This document shows, one piece after another, positions 1 to 10,064 of a stretch of DNA of 64,000 nucleotides. Origin of the DNA: Actibacterium sp. 188UL27-1 (GTDB lineage: Bacteria; Pseudomonadota; Alphaproteobacteria; Rhodobacterales; Rhodobacteraceae); NCBI RefSeq assembly GCF_016901225.1, contig NZ_JAFEUL010000008.1, positions 62,001 through 126,000 of the forward strand, in the 5' to 3' direction. Below the pieces are notes generated by a model. The model saw only the letters and a list, made by a program, of their open reading frames with translations, made no database searches and was not told the origin of the DNA. A program made the translations under genes and the position numbers. Within the stretch, counting starts at the first letter, position 1; each line of letters opens with the position of its first letter.

Positions 1-146
1 TAGATCGGCAGCACCGCCCAAAGCCAAGACGGCCAGCCCTGCCAGGCCATCCAGCCCCAAATGAGGGTTGTGGCTATAGCTGCGCCCACGACCCAGGTCT
101 GGACGACTTTCTGGGTCGTGGGCGCGGAGGGGAGGTCGATGGTCAT
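1..146 (-). CDS. Small membrane protein, partial (3' end outside window)
   Basis: Reading the minus strand from an ATG at 146 gives 48 open codons to the window edge, starting MTIDLPSAPT. A strongly hydrophobic, Trp-rich stretch follows (about residues 18-48, including GWMAWQGWPSWLW), which looks like a membrane segment. The ATG overlaps the TGA of the preceding gene (143-766) in an ATGA arrangement, the usual sign of translational coupling, and this is the main reason to believe it. The family is not recognised. The perfect inverted repeat at 82-125 lies inside the reading frame. Confidence 0.55.
   Translation of the reverse strand, partial: MTIDLPSAPTTQKVVQTWVVGAAIATTLIWGWMAWQGWPSWLWAVLPI
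82..125. repeat. Perfect 15-bp inverted repeat
   Basis: GCGCCCACGACCCAG at 82-96 is the exact reverse complement of 111-125, with a 14-nt loop. There is no T-run on either side, and it falls inside the 5' part of the partial minus-strand gene. It could form a hairpin in that mRNA, but it does not look like a Rho-independent terminator. Confidence 0.6.
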
Positions 147-766
147 TCAGACGAAACCAGAAGGTTGCGATACCAAGTCGTCATTTTAAGAGCACGTGCA
201 TTAGCACTATTTGCTTTTTGTAGTCTTGCGATAACCAGCTTGGGTGCGTCCAACACTGGCTCGAAGTAACACCAAGAGATAGCGTCGAAACCTGCAGGCT
301 TATCCAGTTTTTCATGGCCACCAGGGCGCCAACCGTAGACGCTTTGCGCATGATATCTCAAGAAAGCTGCAAGCGGTGCGTTCTTGTCAGATAGTGATTT
401 GAGGTCTTCTGGCATGACGCACAGATTGGCGAGATGGCAATACGCGTCCCGATCTTTTGGCACGGACCAAACATGTGCAAGTGTCCAACCCGTGGGGTGC
501 GCTGTCCTGGTTTCGTTGTGAGACCAAAGCAATGCCCATTTTGTGACAGTATTATCGTCATATATGATATCCTGCGCTTTGTCATACGAACCGCGTTTTT
601 TTGTGTCTCGTACGACAGGAAACACCGAGCCTTCAAATTGTGTTACAACTTCCGGATGAGGGAGGCGCACCCATTTCGATGCCAAGGACACCAGATGTGG
701 CGCTTCAACGCTCAAATCGGGCGGTCCGGAATAGAGCTCAGAAGGATGTGAGCACTGTGATGTCAT
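143..766 (-). CDS. Hypothetical protein (207 aa)
   Basis: This open frame of 207 residues starts MTSQCSHPSE at an ATG 38 bp downstream of the sucB stop, so it may be read from the suc operon. No signal peptide or membrane segment is visible. The middle is rich in aromatic residues (for example WALLWSH, WTLAHVWSVP, YGWRPGG). Base composition looks more AT-rich than the neighbouring suc genes, which may point to a different origin. The family is not recognised. The downstream small membrane gene overlaps its stop codon by 4 bp. Confidence 0.6.
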   Translation of the reverse strand: MTSQCSHPSELYSGPPDLSVEAPHLVSLASKWVRLPHPEVVTQFEGSVFPVVRDTKKRGSYDKAQDIIYDDNTVTKWALLWSHNETRTAHPTGWTLAHVWSVPKDRDAYCHLANLCVMPEDLKSLSDKNAPLAAFLRYHAQSVYGWRPGGHEKLDKPAGFDAISWCYFEPVLDAPKLVIARLQKANSANARALKMTTWYRNLLVSSE

Positions 767-804
767 TTACGGATCAGCTCCCTACTAATTACAGAAGCCT
801 GCAA

Positions 805-2364
805 TTACAAATCCATCAGGAGGCGACGCGGGTCTTCTAGGGCCTCTTTGACGCGGACCAGGAACGTGACGGCGCCTTTGCCATCGACGATACGGTGGTC
901 GTAGCTGAGGGCGAGGTACATCATGGGGCGGATCTCAACTTTGCCGCCGATGGCCATGGGGCGGTCCTGGATCTTGTGCATGCCGAGGATGCCGGATTGC
1001 GGTGGGTTCAGGATGGGTGAACTCATCAGCGAGCCATAGACCCCGCCATTTGAGATGGTGAAGGTGCCGCCTTGCATTTCGGCCATGCTCAGCTTGCCGT
1101 CTCGGGCGCGTTTGCCTTTCTCGGCGATGGCTTTCTCAATGGCCGCGAACCCCATGGCGTCGGCGTCCCGGATCACGGGCACGACAAGGCCCGTAGGTGT
1201 GCCCGCGGCAATGCCCATATGGACAAAGTTCTTGTAGACGATATCCGTACCGTCGATCTCGGCATTGACCTCGGGAACTTCATTCAGGGCATGGCAGCAG
1301 GCCTTGGTGAAGAACGACATGAAGCCCAGCTTGACGCCGTGCTTCTTGAGGAACAATTCCTTGTATTCGTTGCGCAGGTTCATGACGGCGCCCATGTCGA
1401 CCTCATTATAGGTCGTCAGCATGGCGGCGGTGTTCTGGCTGTCCTTCAGGCGCTTGGCGATGGTCTGGCGTAGGCGGGTCATCTTGACCCGTTCCTCGCG
1501 TGCGGCATCATCGGCGGGAACCGGGGCGCGGGGGGCTTGGGCAACGGGGGTGGGCACAGTCGCCGCAGGCGCTGGGGCTGCGCCCTTGCCTGGCGATTGC
1601 AGTGCCTTTTGTACATCTTCCTTCATGATGCGCCCGTCGCGGCCGGTGCCCTGAACTTGCGCGGGGCTCATGTCATGTTCCGCCATCATCTTCTTGGCGG
1701 ATGGGGCATGTTCGATATCCGTGCGCGCGTCGCTCGAATTTAGATCGGCAGCATAGTTGGCCCGTTCCGCTTCGTCAGCCACCGGGCCGGTCGAAACCGC
1801 GGCGGCGACCCCGCCGCCGGAGGACAGTATGGCCAGCTTTGCCGCGGCATCGACGGTGGTGCCTTCCGGCGCCAGGATCTCGACCAACGTGCCGGAGGCC
1901 GGTGCAGGGACCTCGACGCTCACCTTGTCGGTTTCCAATTCGCACAACATCTCGTCCTGGGCCACGCTATCGCCCACGGCCTTGAACCAGGTGCTGACCG
2001 TGGCCTCCGTCACGCTTTCACCCAAGGTGGGCACCATCACATCGACCGATGGCCCGGCATCACCACCGGCCTCCGGTGCGGTCTTGGCCACTGCCGGTTC
2101 GGATTTCGCCGGGGCTGCCGCCCCATCGGCGCCGCTGATCGTGGCCAGCAAGGCGTCGACCCCAACGGTCTGGCCTTCACCGGCGACGATCTCTCCCAGC
2201 GTGCCGGCAACGGGTGCAGGCACTTCGACGGTCACCTTGTCGGTTTCCAGCTCGCACAGCATTTCATCCACCGCGACCGCATCGCCCGGTTTCTTGAACC
2301 AGGTGGCGACGGTGGCCTCGGTAACGCTTTCGCCCAGGGTGGGCACGCGGATGTCAGTGGACAT
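805..2364 (-). CDS. sucB: 2-oxoglutarate dehydrogenase E2, dihydrolipoyl succinyltransferase
   Basis: E2 core of the 2-oxoglutarate dehydrogenase complex: it transfers the succinyl group from lipoyl-lysine to CoA. The protein has 519 residues from [13 protein letters not shown]. Two N-terminal lipoyl domains are visible, each with the ETDK motif (DKVTVEV in the first, DKVSVEV in the second), separated by an Ala/Pro-rich linker. A peripheral subunit-binding domain follows ([12 protein letters not shown] ... GTGRDGRI), then the catalytic acyltransferase domain ending in SYDHRIVDG with the catalytic His and Asp. Two lipoyl domains are more than the single one of the E. coli enzyme. The start at 2364 leaves 5 bp after the sucA stop; a longer frame to 2520 only overlaps sucA. 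Confidence 0.97.
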   Translation of the reverse strand: MSTDIRVPTLGESVTEATVATWFKKPGDAVAVDEMLCELETDKVTVEVPAPVAGTLGEIVAGEGQTVGVDALLATISGADGAAAPAKSEPAVAKTAPEAGGDAGPSVDVMVPTLGESVTEATVSTWFKAVGDSVAQDEMLCELETDKVSVEVPAPASGTLVEILAPEGTTVDAAAKLAILSSGGGVAAAVSTGPVADEAERANYAADLNSSDARTDIEHAPSAKKMMAEHDMSPAQVQGTGRDGRIMKEDVQKALQSPGKGAAPAPAATVPTPVAQAPRAPVPADDAAREERVKMTRLRQTIAKRLKDSQNTAAMLTTYNEVDMGAVMNLRNEYKELFLKKHGVKLGFMSFFTKACCHALNEVPEVNAEIDGTDIVYKNFVHMGIAAGTPTGLVVPVIRDADAMGFAAIEKAIAEKGKRARDGKLSMAEMQGGTFTISNGGVYGSLMSSPILNPPQSGILGMHKIQDRPMAIGGKVEIRPMMYLALSYDHRIVDGKGAVTFLVRVKEALEDPRRLLMDL

Positions 2365-2369
2365 GGGAC

Positions 2370-5330
2370 TTAATTTCCTTCGATGGTCAGCGCGTCGTTC
2401 ACGAGCGCGGCTTGCTGGGCTTTGTGTTGGCTGGCCAGACCCGTGGCGGGCGAGGCAGAGGTGGCGCGGCCCACATAATGCGGGCGCTGGTGTTTGGCAT
2501 CGATCCGGCTGAGCACCCATTCCAGATTGGGTTCAATAAAGGTCCAGGCGCCTTGGTTTTTGGGCTCTTCCTGGCACCAGATCATCTCGGCCTTGGTGAA
2601 GCGTTTCAACTCATTGACGAGGCTCAGCGCTGGGAACGGGTAGAATTGCTCAATCCGCAACAGGTACACGTCATCGATGCCGCGTGCGTCGCGTTCTTCC
2701 AGCAGGTCATAATAGACCTTGCCCGAGCACATGACGACGCGCTTGATCTTGCCGTCTTTCACCAGTGTGGTGTCGGAATTGCCTTGCTGTGCATCATCCC
2801 ACAGCACGCGGTGGAAGCTGGACCCGTCGGTGAAGTCATCCGCCGTGTTCACCGCCAGCTTGTGGCGCAGCAGCGATTTGGGTGTCATCAAAACCAACGG
2901 CTTGCGGAAGCTGCGGTGGATCTGGCGGCGCAGGATGTGAAAGTAATTGGCCGGGGTCGAGCAGTTGGCGACGATCCAGTTATCCTGGCCGCACATCTGT
3001 AGGAACCGTTCCAACCGGGCTGAGGAATGTTCAGGCCCCTGACCCTCATAGCCATGGGGCAGCAGCATCACGAGGCCCGACATCCGCAACCATTTGCTCT
3101 CGCCCGAGCTGATGAATTGGTCGAACATGATTTGGGCGCCATTTGCAAAGTCGCCGAACTGCGCCTCCCACATGACCAGGGCGTTGGGCTCGGCAAGCGA
3201 ATAGCCGTATTCAAACCCTAGAACGGCATATTCCGACAGCATCGAGTCGATAACCTCGTACCGTTCCTGCCCGGCGCGGACATTGTTCAGCGGATAATAC
3301 CGCTCTTCGGTTTCTTGGTTGATCAGGCCGGAATGGCGTTGGCTGAACGTGCCTCGGGTGCTGTCCTGGCCAGCCAACCGGACCGGATAGCCTTCGGTCA
3401 GGAGCGAGCCAAAAGCCAGGGCTTCGCCCGTCGCCCAGTCAAAGCCCTGGCCTGTCTCGAACATCTTGGCCTTGGTGTCCAAAAGCCGACCGACGGTTTT
3501 GTGCAGCGGAAAGCCATCGGGTGCGCGGGACAGGGCTGTCCCGATCTCGTCCAACGTTTCGCGACTGATCGAGGTTTGGCCGCGCTGATATTCCTCACCC
3601 CGCCGGTCAAGATGTGACCAGCGGCCATCCAACCAGTCGGCCTTGTTGGGGCGATATTCCTTGCCCGCCTCGAACTCTTCGTTCAGATGCGCCTGGAAGG
3701 CGGCTTTCATATCCTCGATCTCGCCTTCGGGGATCAGACCATCCTGGACCAGGCGCTGGGTGTAGAGGGTCAAAGTGGTCTTCTGCGTCTTGATCTTTTT
3801 GTACATCAGGGGGTTGGTGAACATCGGTTCATCCCCCTCGTTATGGCCGAAGCGGCGGTAGCAGATGATGTCGATCACCACATCCTTGCGGAATTTCTGC
3901 CGGAACTCGGTCGCGACCTTTGCGGCATGGACCACAGCTTCTGGATCATCGCCGTTGACGTGGAAGATCGGTGCCTCGACCATCAGCGCGATATCGGTGG
4001 GATAGGGGCTGGACCGGCTGAAATGCGGGGCCGTGGTAAACCCGATTTGATTGTTGACGACAATATGCATGGTGCCGCCGGTGCGGTGACCGCGCAGGCC
4101 CGACAGGCCAAACCCTTCGGCCACGACACCCTGCCCGGCAAAGGCCGCATCGCCGTGAAGCAAGATGGGCAGAACGCTGGTGCGGTCGGCGTCGTTCAAC
4201 TGGTCCTGCTTGGCGCGGGCCTTGCCTAGTACGACAGGGTTCACGGCCTCAAGGTGGGAGGGGTTGGCAGTGAGGCTCAAATGCACCTCGTTGCCGTCAA
4301 ATTCCCGGTCAGAACTGGCACCGAGGTGATATTTCACATCGCCTGACCCATCCACGTCTTCCGGTTTGTAGCTGCCGCCCTGAAATTCGTTAAAGATCGC
4401 GCGGTAGGGTTTCTGCATCACATTGGCGAGAACGCTGAGGCGGCCGCGATGGGGCATCCCGATGATGATGTCCTGCACACCCAGATTGCCGCCGCGCTTG
4501 ATGATCTGTTCCATGGCGGGGATCAGGCTTTCGCCGCCATCCAGACCAAACCGCTTGGTACCCATGTATTTCACATGGAGGAATTTCTCAAAACCCTCCG
4601 CCTCGACCATCTTGTTGAGGATGGCCTTGCGCCCTTCGCGGGTGAACTGAATTTCCTTACCCAACCCCTCGATCCGTTCCTTGAGCCAGCTGGCTTCTTC
4701 GGGGTTTGAAATATGCATGTATTGCAAGGCGAATGTGCCGCAATAGGTGCGTTTGACGATGTCCAGGATCTGCCGGATCGTGGCGATCTGCAGGCCCAGC
4801 ACATTGTCGATGAAGATCGGGCGATCCATGTCGGCCTCGGTGAAGCCGTAGGATTTGGGCTCCAGCTCGGGATGGGGTTCGGGGTCGCGCATACCCAGCG
4901 GGTCAAGATCGGCGATCAGATGGCCCCGGATCCGGTAGGCGCGGATCAGCATCAGCGCGCGGATGCTGTCGAGCACGGCGCGCTTGATCTGGTCCTCGGT
5001 GATCTGTGTGCCGGTTTCCTGTGCTTTGGCCTTGATCTTGTCGGCGGCTTTGGGGGCGTCAGCCTCCACCGGCCATTCGCCTGTGAGCGCGCTGGTGAGG
5101 TCATCGCCGGGCATGGGTGGCCAGTCGGGGCGGGCCCAGGAGGGGCCATTCGCCTCTGCCTTTACATCAAGTTCGGCATCGCCCATCTGGCGGAAGAACT
5201 CTGCCCAGGCCTGATCGACGGCACCGGGATCATTGGCGTAGCGGGCGTAAAGCTGTTCGAGATATTCCGCATTATGCCCCTGCATGAAGCTGGAGGCATG
5301 GAACTGGTCATTGGGGCCTTGCTCGGTCAT
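2370..5330 (-). CDS. sucA: 2-oxoglutarate dehydrogenase E1 component
   Basis: Thiamine-diphosphate-dependent E1 subunit that decarboxylates 2-oxoglutarate and succinylates the lipoyl domain of SucB. At 986 residues it is of normal size. The N-terminus carries the conserved [12 protein letters not shown] segment used to dock on E2. The thiamine-binding core is recognisable by [29 protein letters not shown] and GDDPEAV; the C-terminal pyrimidine-binding region has [12 protein letters not shown]. The ATG at 5330 overlaps the stop of the DUF805 gene by 4 bp, so the two are translationally coupled. Confidence 0.98.
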   Translation of the reverse strand: MTEQGPNDQFHASSFMQGHNAEYLEQLYARYANDPGAVDQAWAEFFRQMGDAELDVKAEANGPSWARPDWPPMPGDDLTSALTGEWPVEADAPKAADKIKAKAQETGTQITEDQIKRAVLDSIRALMLIRAYRIRGHLIADLDPLGMRDPEPHPELEPKSYGFTEADMDRPIFIDNVLGLQIATIRQILDIVKRTYCGTFALQYMHISNPEEASWLKERIEGLGKEIQFTREGRKAILNKMVEAEGFEKFLHVKYMGTKRFGLDGGESLIPAMEQIIKRGGNLGVQDIIIGMPHRGRLSVLANVMQKPYRAIFNEFQGGSYKPEDVDGSGDVKYHLGASSDREFDGNEVHLSLTANPSHLEAVNPVVLGKARAKQDQLNDADRTSVLPILLHGDAAFAGQGVVAEGFGLSGLRGHRTGGTMHIVVNNQIGFTTAPHFSRSSPYPTDIALMVEAPIFHVNGDDPEAVVHAAKVATEFRQKFRKDVVIDIICYRRFGHNEGDEPMFTNPLMYKKIKTQKTTLTLYTQRLVQDGLIPEGEIEDMKAAFQAHLNEEFEAGKEYRPNKADWLDGRWSHLDRRGEEYQRGQTSISRETLDEIGTALSRAPDGFPLHKTVGRLLDTKAKMFETGQGFDWATGEALAFGSLLTEGYPVRLAGQDSTRGTFSQRHSGLINQETEERYYPLNNVRAGQERYEVIDSMLSEYAVLGFEYGYSLAEPNALVMWEAQFGDFANGAQIMFDQFISSGESKWLRMSGLVMLLPHGYEGQGPEHSSARLERFLQMCGQDNWIVANCSTPANYFHILRRQIHRSFRKPLVLMTPKSLLRHKLAVNTADDFTDGSSFHRVLWDDAQQGNSDTTLVKDGKIKRVVMCSGKVYYDLLEERDARGIDDVYLLRIEQFYPFPALSLVNELKRFTKAEMIWCQEEPKNQGAWTFIEPNLEWVLSRIDAKHQRPHYVGRATSASPATGLASQHKAQQAALVNDALTIEGN

Positions 5331-5821
5331 TTGAAAACCTCCATCAGGTTTGCGTCATTCAGGGCGTCATAGGGGTTGGGGCCGTATGTGTTGGAGCCGG
5401 GATCGGATGGCTGTGAGAGCCAGTAGAGTTGTAGCAGAAAGCCGGAAAGTCCGATGAGGAGGACCAGCACAAAACCAGCCCCGACGGTGAGACCGGGAGA
5501 GAGCGCTCCGACTCCAAAGGTGGCGCCAATGGTCAGGATCGGCACCAGAATGTACCAGCCAGAGCGGTTGGTGTCATGCAGGCGCCGGATCGTGGCAGTT
5601 ATGATTGGAATGAACAGACCATAGGTCGTGATGAGTTCCAGGGGGCCGACATCCTCGATCTCGTCCCACCCGAAGAAGGCAGCGTCCAGCGCCGTGGCTC
5701 CGAGTTGGACGAGGATTGTAAACAGGTAGAACCACCAGAATTCGGCACGGCTGGCCCGGCCCGAGATCGTCACGTATTTCGCCATGCAGGTTTTGATGGC
5801 GTCGAGGAACGTCATGCGCAT
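5327..5821 (-). CDS. DUF805 family membrane protein
   Basis: Integral membrane protein of the DUF805 family (164 aa from MRMTFLDAIKTC). The family pattern is present: an N-terminal amphipathic part with KYVTISGRASRAEFWWF, then hydrophobic segments, the RRLHDTNRSGW motif between helices, and the closing motif PSDPGSNTYGPNP. Molecular function of the family is not established. It lies immediately before sucA with an ATGA overlap, so it belongs to the suc transcript. A second, diverged copy is at 6158-6667. The frame extends upstream to 5899, but homology starts near 5821. Confidence 0.85.
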   Translation of the reverse strand: MRMTFLDAIKTCMAKYVTISGRASRAEFWWFYLFTILVQLGATALDAAFFGWDEIEDVGPLELITTYGLFIPIITATIRRLHDTNRSGWYILVPILTIGATFGVGALSPGLTVGAGFVLVLLIGLSGFLLQLYWLSQPSDPGSNTYGPNPYDALNDANLMEVFK

Positions 5822-6157
5822 GGGATTTCCAGCTCGTCTGAATCGATGAACAGGGCGGCCTTGCCGTGGTCCTCTGGAGGCTGCTGTATATGTGGGCATC
5901 GGATCATGATTTGCGGAGCTATGTGAAAGTGAGAGTCTTCACAACTGATGAGCGGATTTCCGATTTCTTTTCGTTGGAGCGCGCGAGTTGGAGAGTATTT
6001 GCGTCGAATACGTCCTGAGTTCCGGTCGGCGGCTGATCCTGGCCGATGACTGGCTGCGCCATTCTGCCAACGGCAGTTGCGACCGGGGCAAGTGCGGTGG
6101 CTCGCATTGACGGCCCAGCGGTCGGATCGGTGCAGAAAAGATCGGTGCTGCGGGGGG
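5822..6157. other. Gap between the two DUF805 genes, no confident gene
   Basis: These 336 bp lie between two co-directional DUF805 genes. One minus-strand frame (ATG near 6161, stop at 5919, about 80 codons) overlaps the upstream stop codon as ATGA, but its translation has no recognisable motif, signal or hydrophobic pattern and its codon use is mixed. I see no clear promoter or terminator. Confidence 0.4.
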
Positions 6158-6667
6158 TCATCGGTCTGATCCTGTCGGGCGGGGGCCGTACGCATTGGCG
6201 TTTGGATCGCCCGGTTGCAAGAGCCACCAGAACAGTACAAGCGGGGCGATTGCACAGCCCGCCATCGCAATCTGGCCAAAGACCGCCATGAGGGTGCGGA
6301 TCCCGAACTGAGCCAGAAGGATGCTGGCGGTGAGAGCGACGACCAGACAGCCAGCCGCCAGGATACAGGGGAAGAACAGCTCCAAGCCCGACCGACCCGT
6401 ATCATGCATGCGCCGCCACGCCGCGCACAGGGCCGGGGGCGTCGTCATCAGACAAAAGATCAGGGAAAGCAGGCCGTCACGCCGCAATTCTGTCATGTAG
6501 CCGCGCCCCGGAAACAGCCAGCGCGTCAACTGCCCGTCTAGAAGGGCGGCCAGGGTCGCACCCGCGATAAGGAACGCCACGAACCACCAGAATTCGGGCC
6601 GAGACGCGCGTCCGCGCACCTCGATATACTTGCCCAGACAGGTTGCTATGGCGTCTGCTGGTCCCAT
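6158..6667 (-). CDS. DUF805 family membrane protein, second copy
   Basis: Second DUF805 paralogue (169 aa from MGPADAIATCLGKY). It has the same order of motifs as the copy at 5327-5821: GRASRPEFWWF, hydrophobic helices, WRRMHDTGRSG and the terminal GDPNANAYGPRP. The TGRSG version of the inter-helix motif and the different loop lengths show an older duplication, not a recent one. The start at 6667 is chosen because family similarity begins there; the frame stays open to 6775 without family features. It is part of the block of envelope genes between sucD and sucA. Confidence 0.82.
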   Translation of the reverse strand: MGPADAIATCLGKYIEVRGRASRPEFWWFVAFLIAGATLAALLDGQLTRWLFPGRGYMTELRRDGLLSLIFCLMTTPPALCAAWRRMHDTGRSGLELFFPCILAAGCLVVALTASILLAQFGIRTLMAVFGQIAMAGCAIAPLVLFWWLLQPGDPNANAYGPRPTGSDR

Positions 6668-6713
6668 CGTCAGCGATGTGCTCCGAAATCTGGTAAATGG
6701 GATGTGTTGATGG

Positions 6714-8087
6714 TCATTGATTGACCTCTGCTGGCAGTCGGTCTTCCCGCGTGAAAGACGATGTGAACACATCAAGATAGATCGGCGGCGCTGGCACGAT
6801 TTGGCTTTTGGAGCTGGTCAGGCTTCGGTAGGTGACATCGCCATACTCGCCGTCGTCGTATATTTTATAGTCCAGCACCAGGTATTGCCCTCCCGCGGTT
6901 GGTGCTGGCACCAGACCGGACGCAAAGTGCGACAGGGCAGACCGAGTGGCCGCATCCGGTGTCATGTGCCACAGGTTGCAGGTGTTGAAGGCCACATCAT
7001 CGCGGTCGGTCGAGACCTCAAGGCTGAGCCGCCAACCGGTCGGGTGGTCATAAAAGGTCCGGTCCCCCTCCGCGATCTCGTTTGAGGTATATTTGAGCCG
7101 CCTGGCCATCTCGGGCACCAGGCGTGTTTCCATCTCCCATTGCGGGAAGCGGGATGTTTCATCGATGGTCCATCCAGAATCGGCCAAGGACATCATCGCC
7201 TTGGCGGCCACAAGCTCTGACACAATCGGTTCATTCGGCGAAACGCTTTGCCATTCCGCCAGGACGGTGGGCCAATCGGTGGGCATCACCGACGGGTCGG
7301 TACATTTTTCGACGATACGGTCCAGCGCCGTCAGCATATCCGTTGGTCGAAGATCCTCGCGGGCGGATTTGGGCCGGTCGGTGCCTGGCTTTGCCGTCGT
7401 CTGGACGCTGAACACAAATGGCATGGAAGGGAGAACATGGCTTTTTTGATCAAAATATGCATTGAACCGGTGGGTCACCATGCTTTGATCAAGAAAGTAC
7501 GCGGCGGATGATGACAACATCGTGCCAAATGTGGAGCGCATGGGAATATGCCCGAAATCACCGGAGGCCGCCGTATCAATGACCGCCGCCTCGGGCGCAG
7601 GATGCCAAACGAGGCAGATATGGGTCTCCGCGCCCTCGTAATTGTTGGTTTTATCGTAGTGCAGCGCCAGCCTCCACCCCGTTCCATGGGTGAAAAACGC
7701 CATCCGCCCGGCCTCGATATCCTTGGCGACGATATCCAGAGCCTCTTGATAATTACTGCGCATCCATTCGCGTCGTTCTTCCCTGGCGCGCCGATTGACC
7801 AGACCCAGAAAACCGCTATCGGGCAGCAGGTAGCTGTCATCTTTCGAAAATTCCGCATAGGTGGTGGCGCTGGCCCATTCGGCGGTGAGATTGGGATCAG
7901 GTGCGACGCGTTGCCAGCCGACAAGGGCTGGTGCCACATCCTCCTGCATATGTGCCGGTGTGCTGCAACTCTCCACCGCGTGTTGGAATGCGTTGCCCTG
8001 GTCCGTTGCGGGGGCCGCCAGTCCTGTCTGGGCTGTCACCACCGCAACGGTGGTACCAAGAGTTCGTAATCGGCCGACCGCATCCAT
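6714..8087 (-). CDS. Exported protein with internal duplication, unknown function
   Basis: Unrecognised family. From the ATG at 8087 the protein (457 aa) begins with a typical Sec signal, RLRTLGTTVAVVTAQTGLAAPA. An in-frame ATG at 8171, only 4 bp from the upstream stop, would add 28 residues in front of the signal and is a possible alternative. The mature part contains two homologous units. Each has a Cys followed 17 residues later by Trp (WQRVAP in the first, WQSVSP in the second), then TGWRLALHY or TGWRLSLEV, then a Cys in HICLVWHPAPEA or NTCNLWHMTPDA. This suggests a repeated beta-rich domain with one disulfide per unit. It is transcribed with sucD. Confidence 0.7.
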   Translation of the reverse strand: MDAVGRLRTLGTTVAVVTAQTGLAAPATDQGNAFQHAVESCSTPAHMQEDVAPALVGWQRVAPDPNLTAEWASATTYAEFSKDDSYLLPDSGFLGLVNRRAREERREWMRSNYQEALDIVAKDIEAGRMAFFTHGTGWRLALHYDKTNNYEGAETHICLVWHPAPEAAVIDTAASGDFGHIPMRSTFGTMLSSSAAYFLDQSMVTHRFNAYFDQKSHVLPSMPFVFSVQTTAKPGTDRPKSAREDLRPTDMLTALDRIVEKCTDPSVMPTDWPTVLAEWQSVSPNEPIVSELVAAKAMMSLADSGWTIDETSRFPQWEMETRLVPEMARRLKYTSNEIAEGDRTFYDHPTGWRLSLEVSTDRDDVAFNTCNLWHMTPDAATRSALSHFASGLVPAPTAGGQYLVLDYKIYDDGEYGDVTYRSLTSSKSQIVPAPPIYLDVFTSSFTREDRLPAEVNQ

Positions 8088-8175
8088 GCGCAGGGTCCCG
8101 TTCGCATCGGGCAATAGCAGCCTGATGCTGTGTGCCATGGCGTTGAGCGATTTCGCTAAGGGTTCCAACATGACG

Positions 8176-8805
8176 TCAGTCGACCCCCAAAATCAAAAAG
8201 CCCGAAGCCTTGCGCCCACCTGCCATCCAAGCGTCCCAAACCTGAGACAGAACGGATCGCCCGCCATCAACGCCACCGCTCCCGGCATATGTCTCATAAA
8301 GGCCGACATCCGCTGTCTTGCGCACATCAGTGCGCCCCGGCACCGGCCAGGGCTTCGTGCCGGGTGCGAAGGCAATCGAACAGGATGGTTCGCCATCGAC
8401 GACGGCGAGTGAGATTTCGAGGGTTTTGCCCGTGTCTGTGAAATGCTGCGTGTCAGTGTCCGTGCGGAACAAATCGCCGGATTGGGCCGATTTCAAATAG
8501 TCATCATAGGTGGCTTTGATCGATGCGCGGGTCCCATCATATTCGAGATCCGAGATGGCGATATGGGCGACCTGGGCCTGGACCCACATGTCCGATACGC
8601 CCTTGATCGGGCGGTAGCCCAAGGCGCTGATGGCTGCTTTACGCGCGGCGAAGGACGGCGACGGCTGAACACAGGCTGGAACGAGCGCTGCCGCATCCGC
8701 CGACAATGCTTGTCCCTGCGGTACGCAGGCAACCAGAGCAGCCAGCGCCGCTGTTGCCAACGCCGCCCTTTGACCTTGTTTCGGTGTCGTCGCCATCCCG
8801 GTCAT
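8176..8805 (-). CDS. Exported protein or lipoprotein, unknown function
   Basis: 209 residues. The N-terminus has a hydrophobic segment ending in AALAALVAC, which fits a lipobox (LVAC), so it may be a lipoprotein; cleavage after GQA is an alternative. The mature part has a Cys in PACVQPSP and a second in EPSCSIAFAPG, the same spacing idea as in the neighbouring exported proteins, and ends in ASGFLILGVD. The family is not recognised. The start at 8805 lies 9 bp after the sucD stop. An internal ATG at 8796 is an alternative start. Confidence 0.68.
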   Translation of the reverse strand: MTGMATTPKQGQRAALATAALAALVACVPQGQALSADAAALVPACVQPSPSFAARKAAISALGYRPIKGVSDMWVQAQVAHIAISDLEYDGTRASIKATYDDYLKSAQSGDLFRTDTDTQHFTDTGKTLEISLAVVDGEPSCSIAFAPGTKPWPVPGRTDVRKTADVGLYETYAGSGGVDGGRSVLSQVWDAWMAGGRKASGFLILGVD

Positions 8806-8814
8806 CGCATCCCG

Positions 8815-9696
8815 TTACCCGATGGCTTCCAGAACGGCTTCGCCGAGTTGGGCGGGGCTGTCCGCGACGACGATACCAGCAGATTTCATGGCTTCGATCT
8901 TGTCTTCAGCGCCGCCTTTGCCGCCTGCCACAATCGCCCCGGCATGGCCCATGCGGCGACCCGGAGGGGCAGTACGGCCTGCGATGAAGCCAGCCGTTGG
9001 TTTCCAGCGGCCCTTCTTTTTCTCGTCAGCCAGGAATTGGGCGGCATCTTCTTCGGCGCTGCCCCCGATTTCCCCAATCATGATGATGGACTGGGTTTCG
9101 TCATCGGCCAGGAACATCTCCAAAACGTCGATATGTTCGGTTCCCTTGATCGGGTCGCCGCCGATCCCCACCGCCGTTGATTGGCCCAGGCCCGAATCCG
9201 AGGTCTGTTTCACCGCCTCATAGGTCAATGTGCCCGAGCGGCTGACAACACCAACGCTGCCGCGTTTGTGGATATGGCCGGGCATGATGCCGATCTTGCA
9301 GGCATCGGGCGTGATCACGCCGGGGCAGTTAGGGCCGATCAGAACGCAATCCGTATCCATCAGCGCCCGCTTGACCGCCATCATGTCGAGTACGGGGATG
9401 CCTTCGGTGATGCAGCAGATCAGGGGGATTTCGGCGTCGATGGCCTCAAGGATCGAGTCGGCCGCAAAGGGGGGCGGCACGTAGATCACGCTGGCATTGG
9501 CACCGGTTTCATGCACCGCTTCATGGCAGGAATTGAAGACGGGCAGATCCAGATGGGTCTGCCCCCCTTTGCCCGGGGTCACACCGCCCACCATCTGGGT
9601 TCCGTAGGCAATGGCCTGCTCGGAATGGAAGGTCCCTTGGGAGCCGGTCAGGCCCTGGCAGATCACCTTTGTATTTTCGTCAATGAGAATGGCCAT
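8815..9696 (-). CDS. sucD: Succinyl-CoA ligase (ADP-forming) subunit alpha
   Basis: Alpha subunit of succinyl-CoA synthetase, which makes succinate and ATP from succinyl-CoA. 293 residues from [11 protein letters not shown]. The CoA-binding Rossmann part shows [15 protein letters not shown] and GVTPGKGG, the middle has [10 protein letters not shown], and the phosphorylated active-site His lies in [13 protein letters not shown] 12 bp upstream keeps the frame open, but a GAGGA ribosome site 6 nt before the ATG at 9696 decides the start. Six small exported-protein genes separate it from sucC, which usually lies directly upstream. Confidence 0.97.
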   Translation of the reverse strand: MAILIDENTKVICQGLTGSQGTFHSEQAIAYGTQMVGGVTPGKGGQTHLDLPVFNSCHEAVHETGANASVIYVPPPFAADSILEAIDAEIPLICCITEGIPVLDMMAVKRALMDTDCVLIGPNCPGVITPDACKIGIMPGHIHKRGSVGVVSRSGTLTYEAVKQTSDSGLGQSTAVGIGGDPIKGTEHIDVLEMFLADDETQSIIMIGEIGGSAEEDAAQFLADEKKKGRWKPTAGFIAGRTAPPGRRMGHAGAIVAGGKGGAEDKIEAMKSAGIVVADSPAQLGEAVLEAIG

Positions 9697-9704
9697 ATTG
9701 TTCC

Positions 9705-10064
9705 TCAATATTTGGCTAGGCGGATTTTACGAGCTGCTAGTACGTAGTCGACAGCGTCAGCCATCAGGTATTCGACTTCAGCGTTGATCTGTTGGAAGAA
9801 CTCAGTAGAGCCGGGGCTGTTCGCTGCCCGGTCTTTCACTTTCTTCGTCGCATAGAGGGTCGCTTGTTTGTGACAACGATATTCCAAAAGAACGCGAGCC
9901 GTTTCGAGAACGCTTGGAATTATCTCTTCAAACACACCAACCTCCTCAGCGAGAGACAGTCTGAATGCGTCACGCAAAGGCCCGTCGGATTTCTCCAAAG
10001 CTGACAAACAGATTGGTGACGACATGATCGCCAATGAAAGAACGGCTAAACAGACACGTTTCAT
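9705..10064 (-). CDS. Small exported protein, mainly helical, unknown function
   Basis: 119 residues. It begins with a clear Sec signal ([22 protein letters not shown]). The mature part is about 97 residues, charged and apparently helical ([40 protein letters not shown]), with a single Cys in EYRCHK. It lacks the two-Cys pattern of the other exported proteins in this operon, so it is probably a different family. It overlaps the upstream exported-protein gene by 4 bp and ends 8 bp before sucD. Confidence 0.65.
   Translation of the reverse strand: MKRVCLAVLSLAIMSSPICLSALEKSDGPLRDAFRLSLAEEVGVFEEIIPSVLETARVLLEYRCHKQATLYATKKVKDRAANSPGSTEFFQQINAEVEYLMADAVDYVLAARKIRLAKY

Noticed and set aside
82-125. 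Inverted repeat as a transcription terminator
   Set aside because: No T-run on either side and it lies inside an open frame coupled to the upstream gene.
5919-6161. Possible 80-codon gene after the second DUF805 gene
   Set aside because: The ATGA overlap is suggestive, but composition and sequence show nothing protein-like; left as a gap note.
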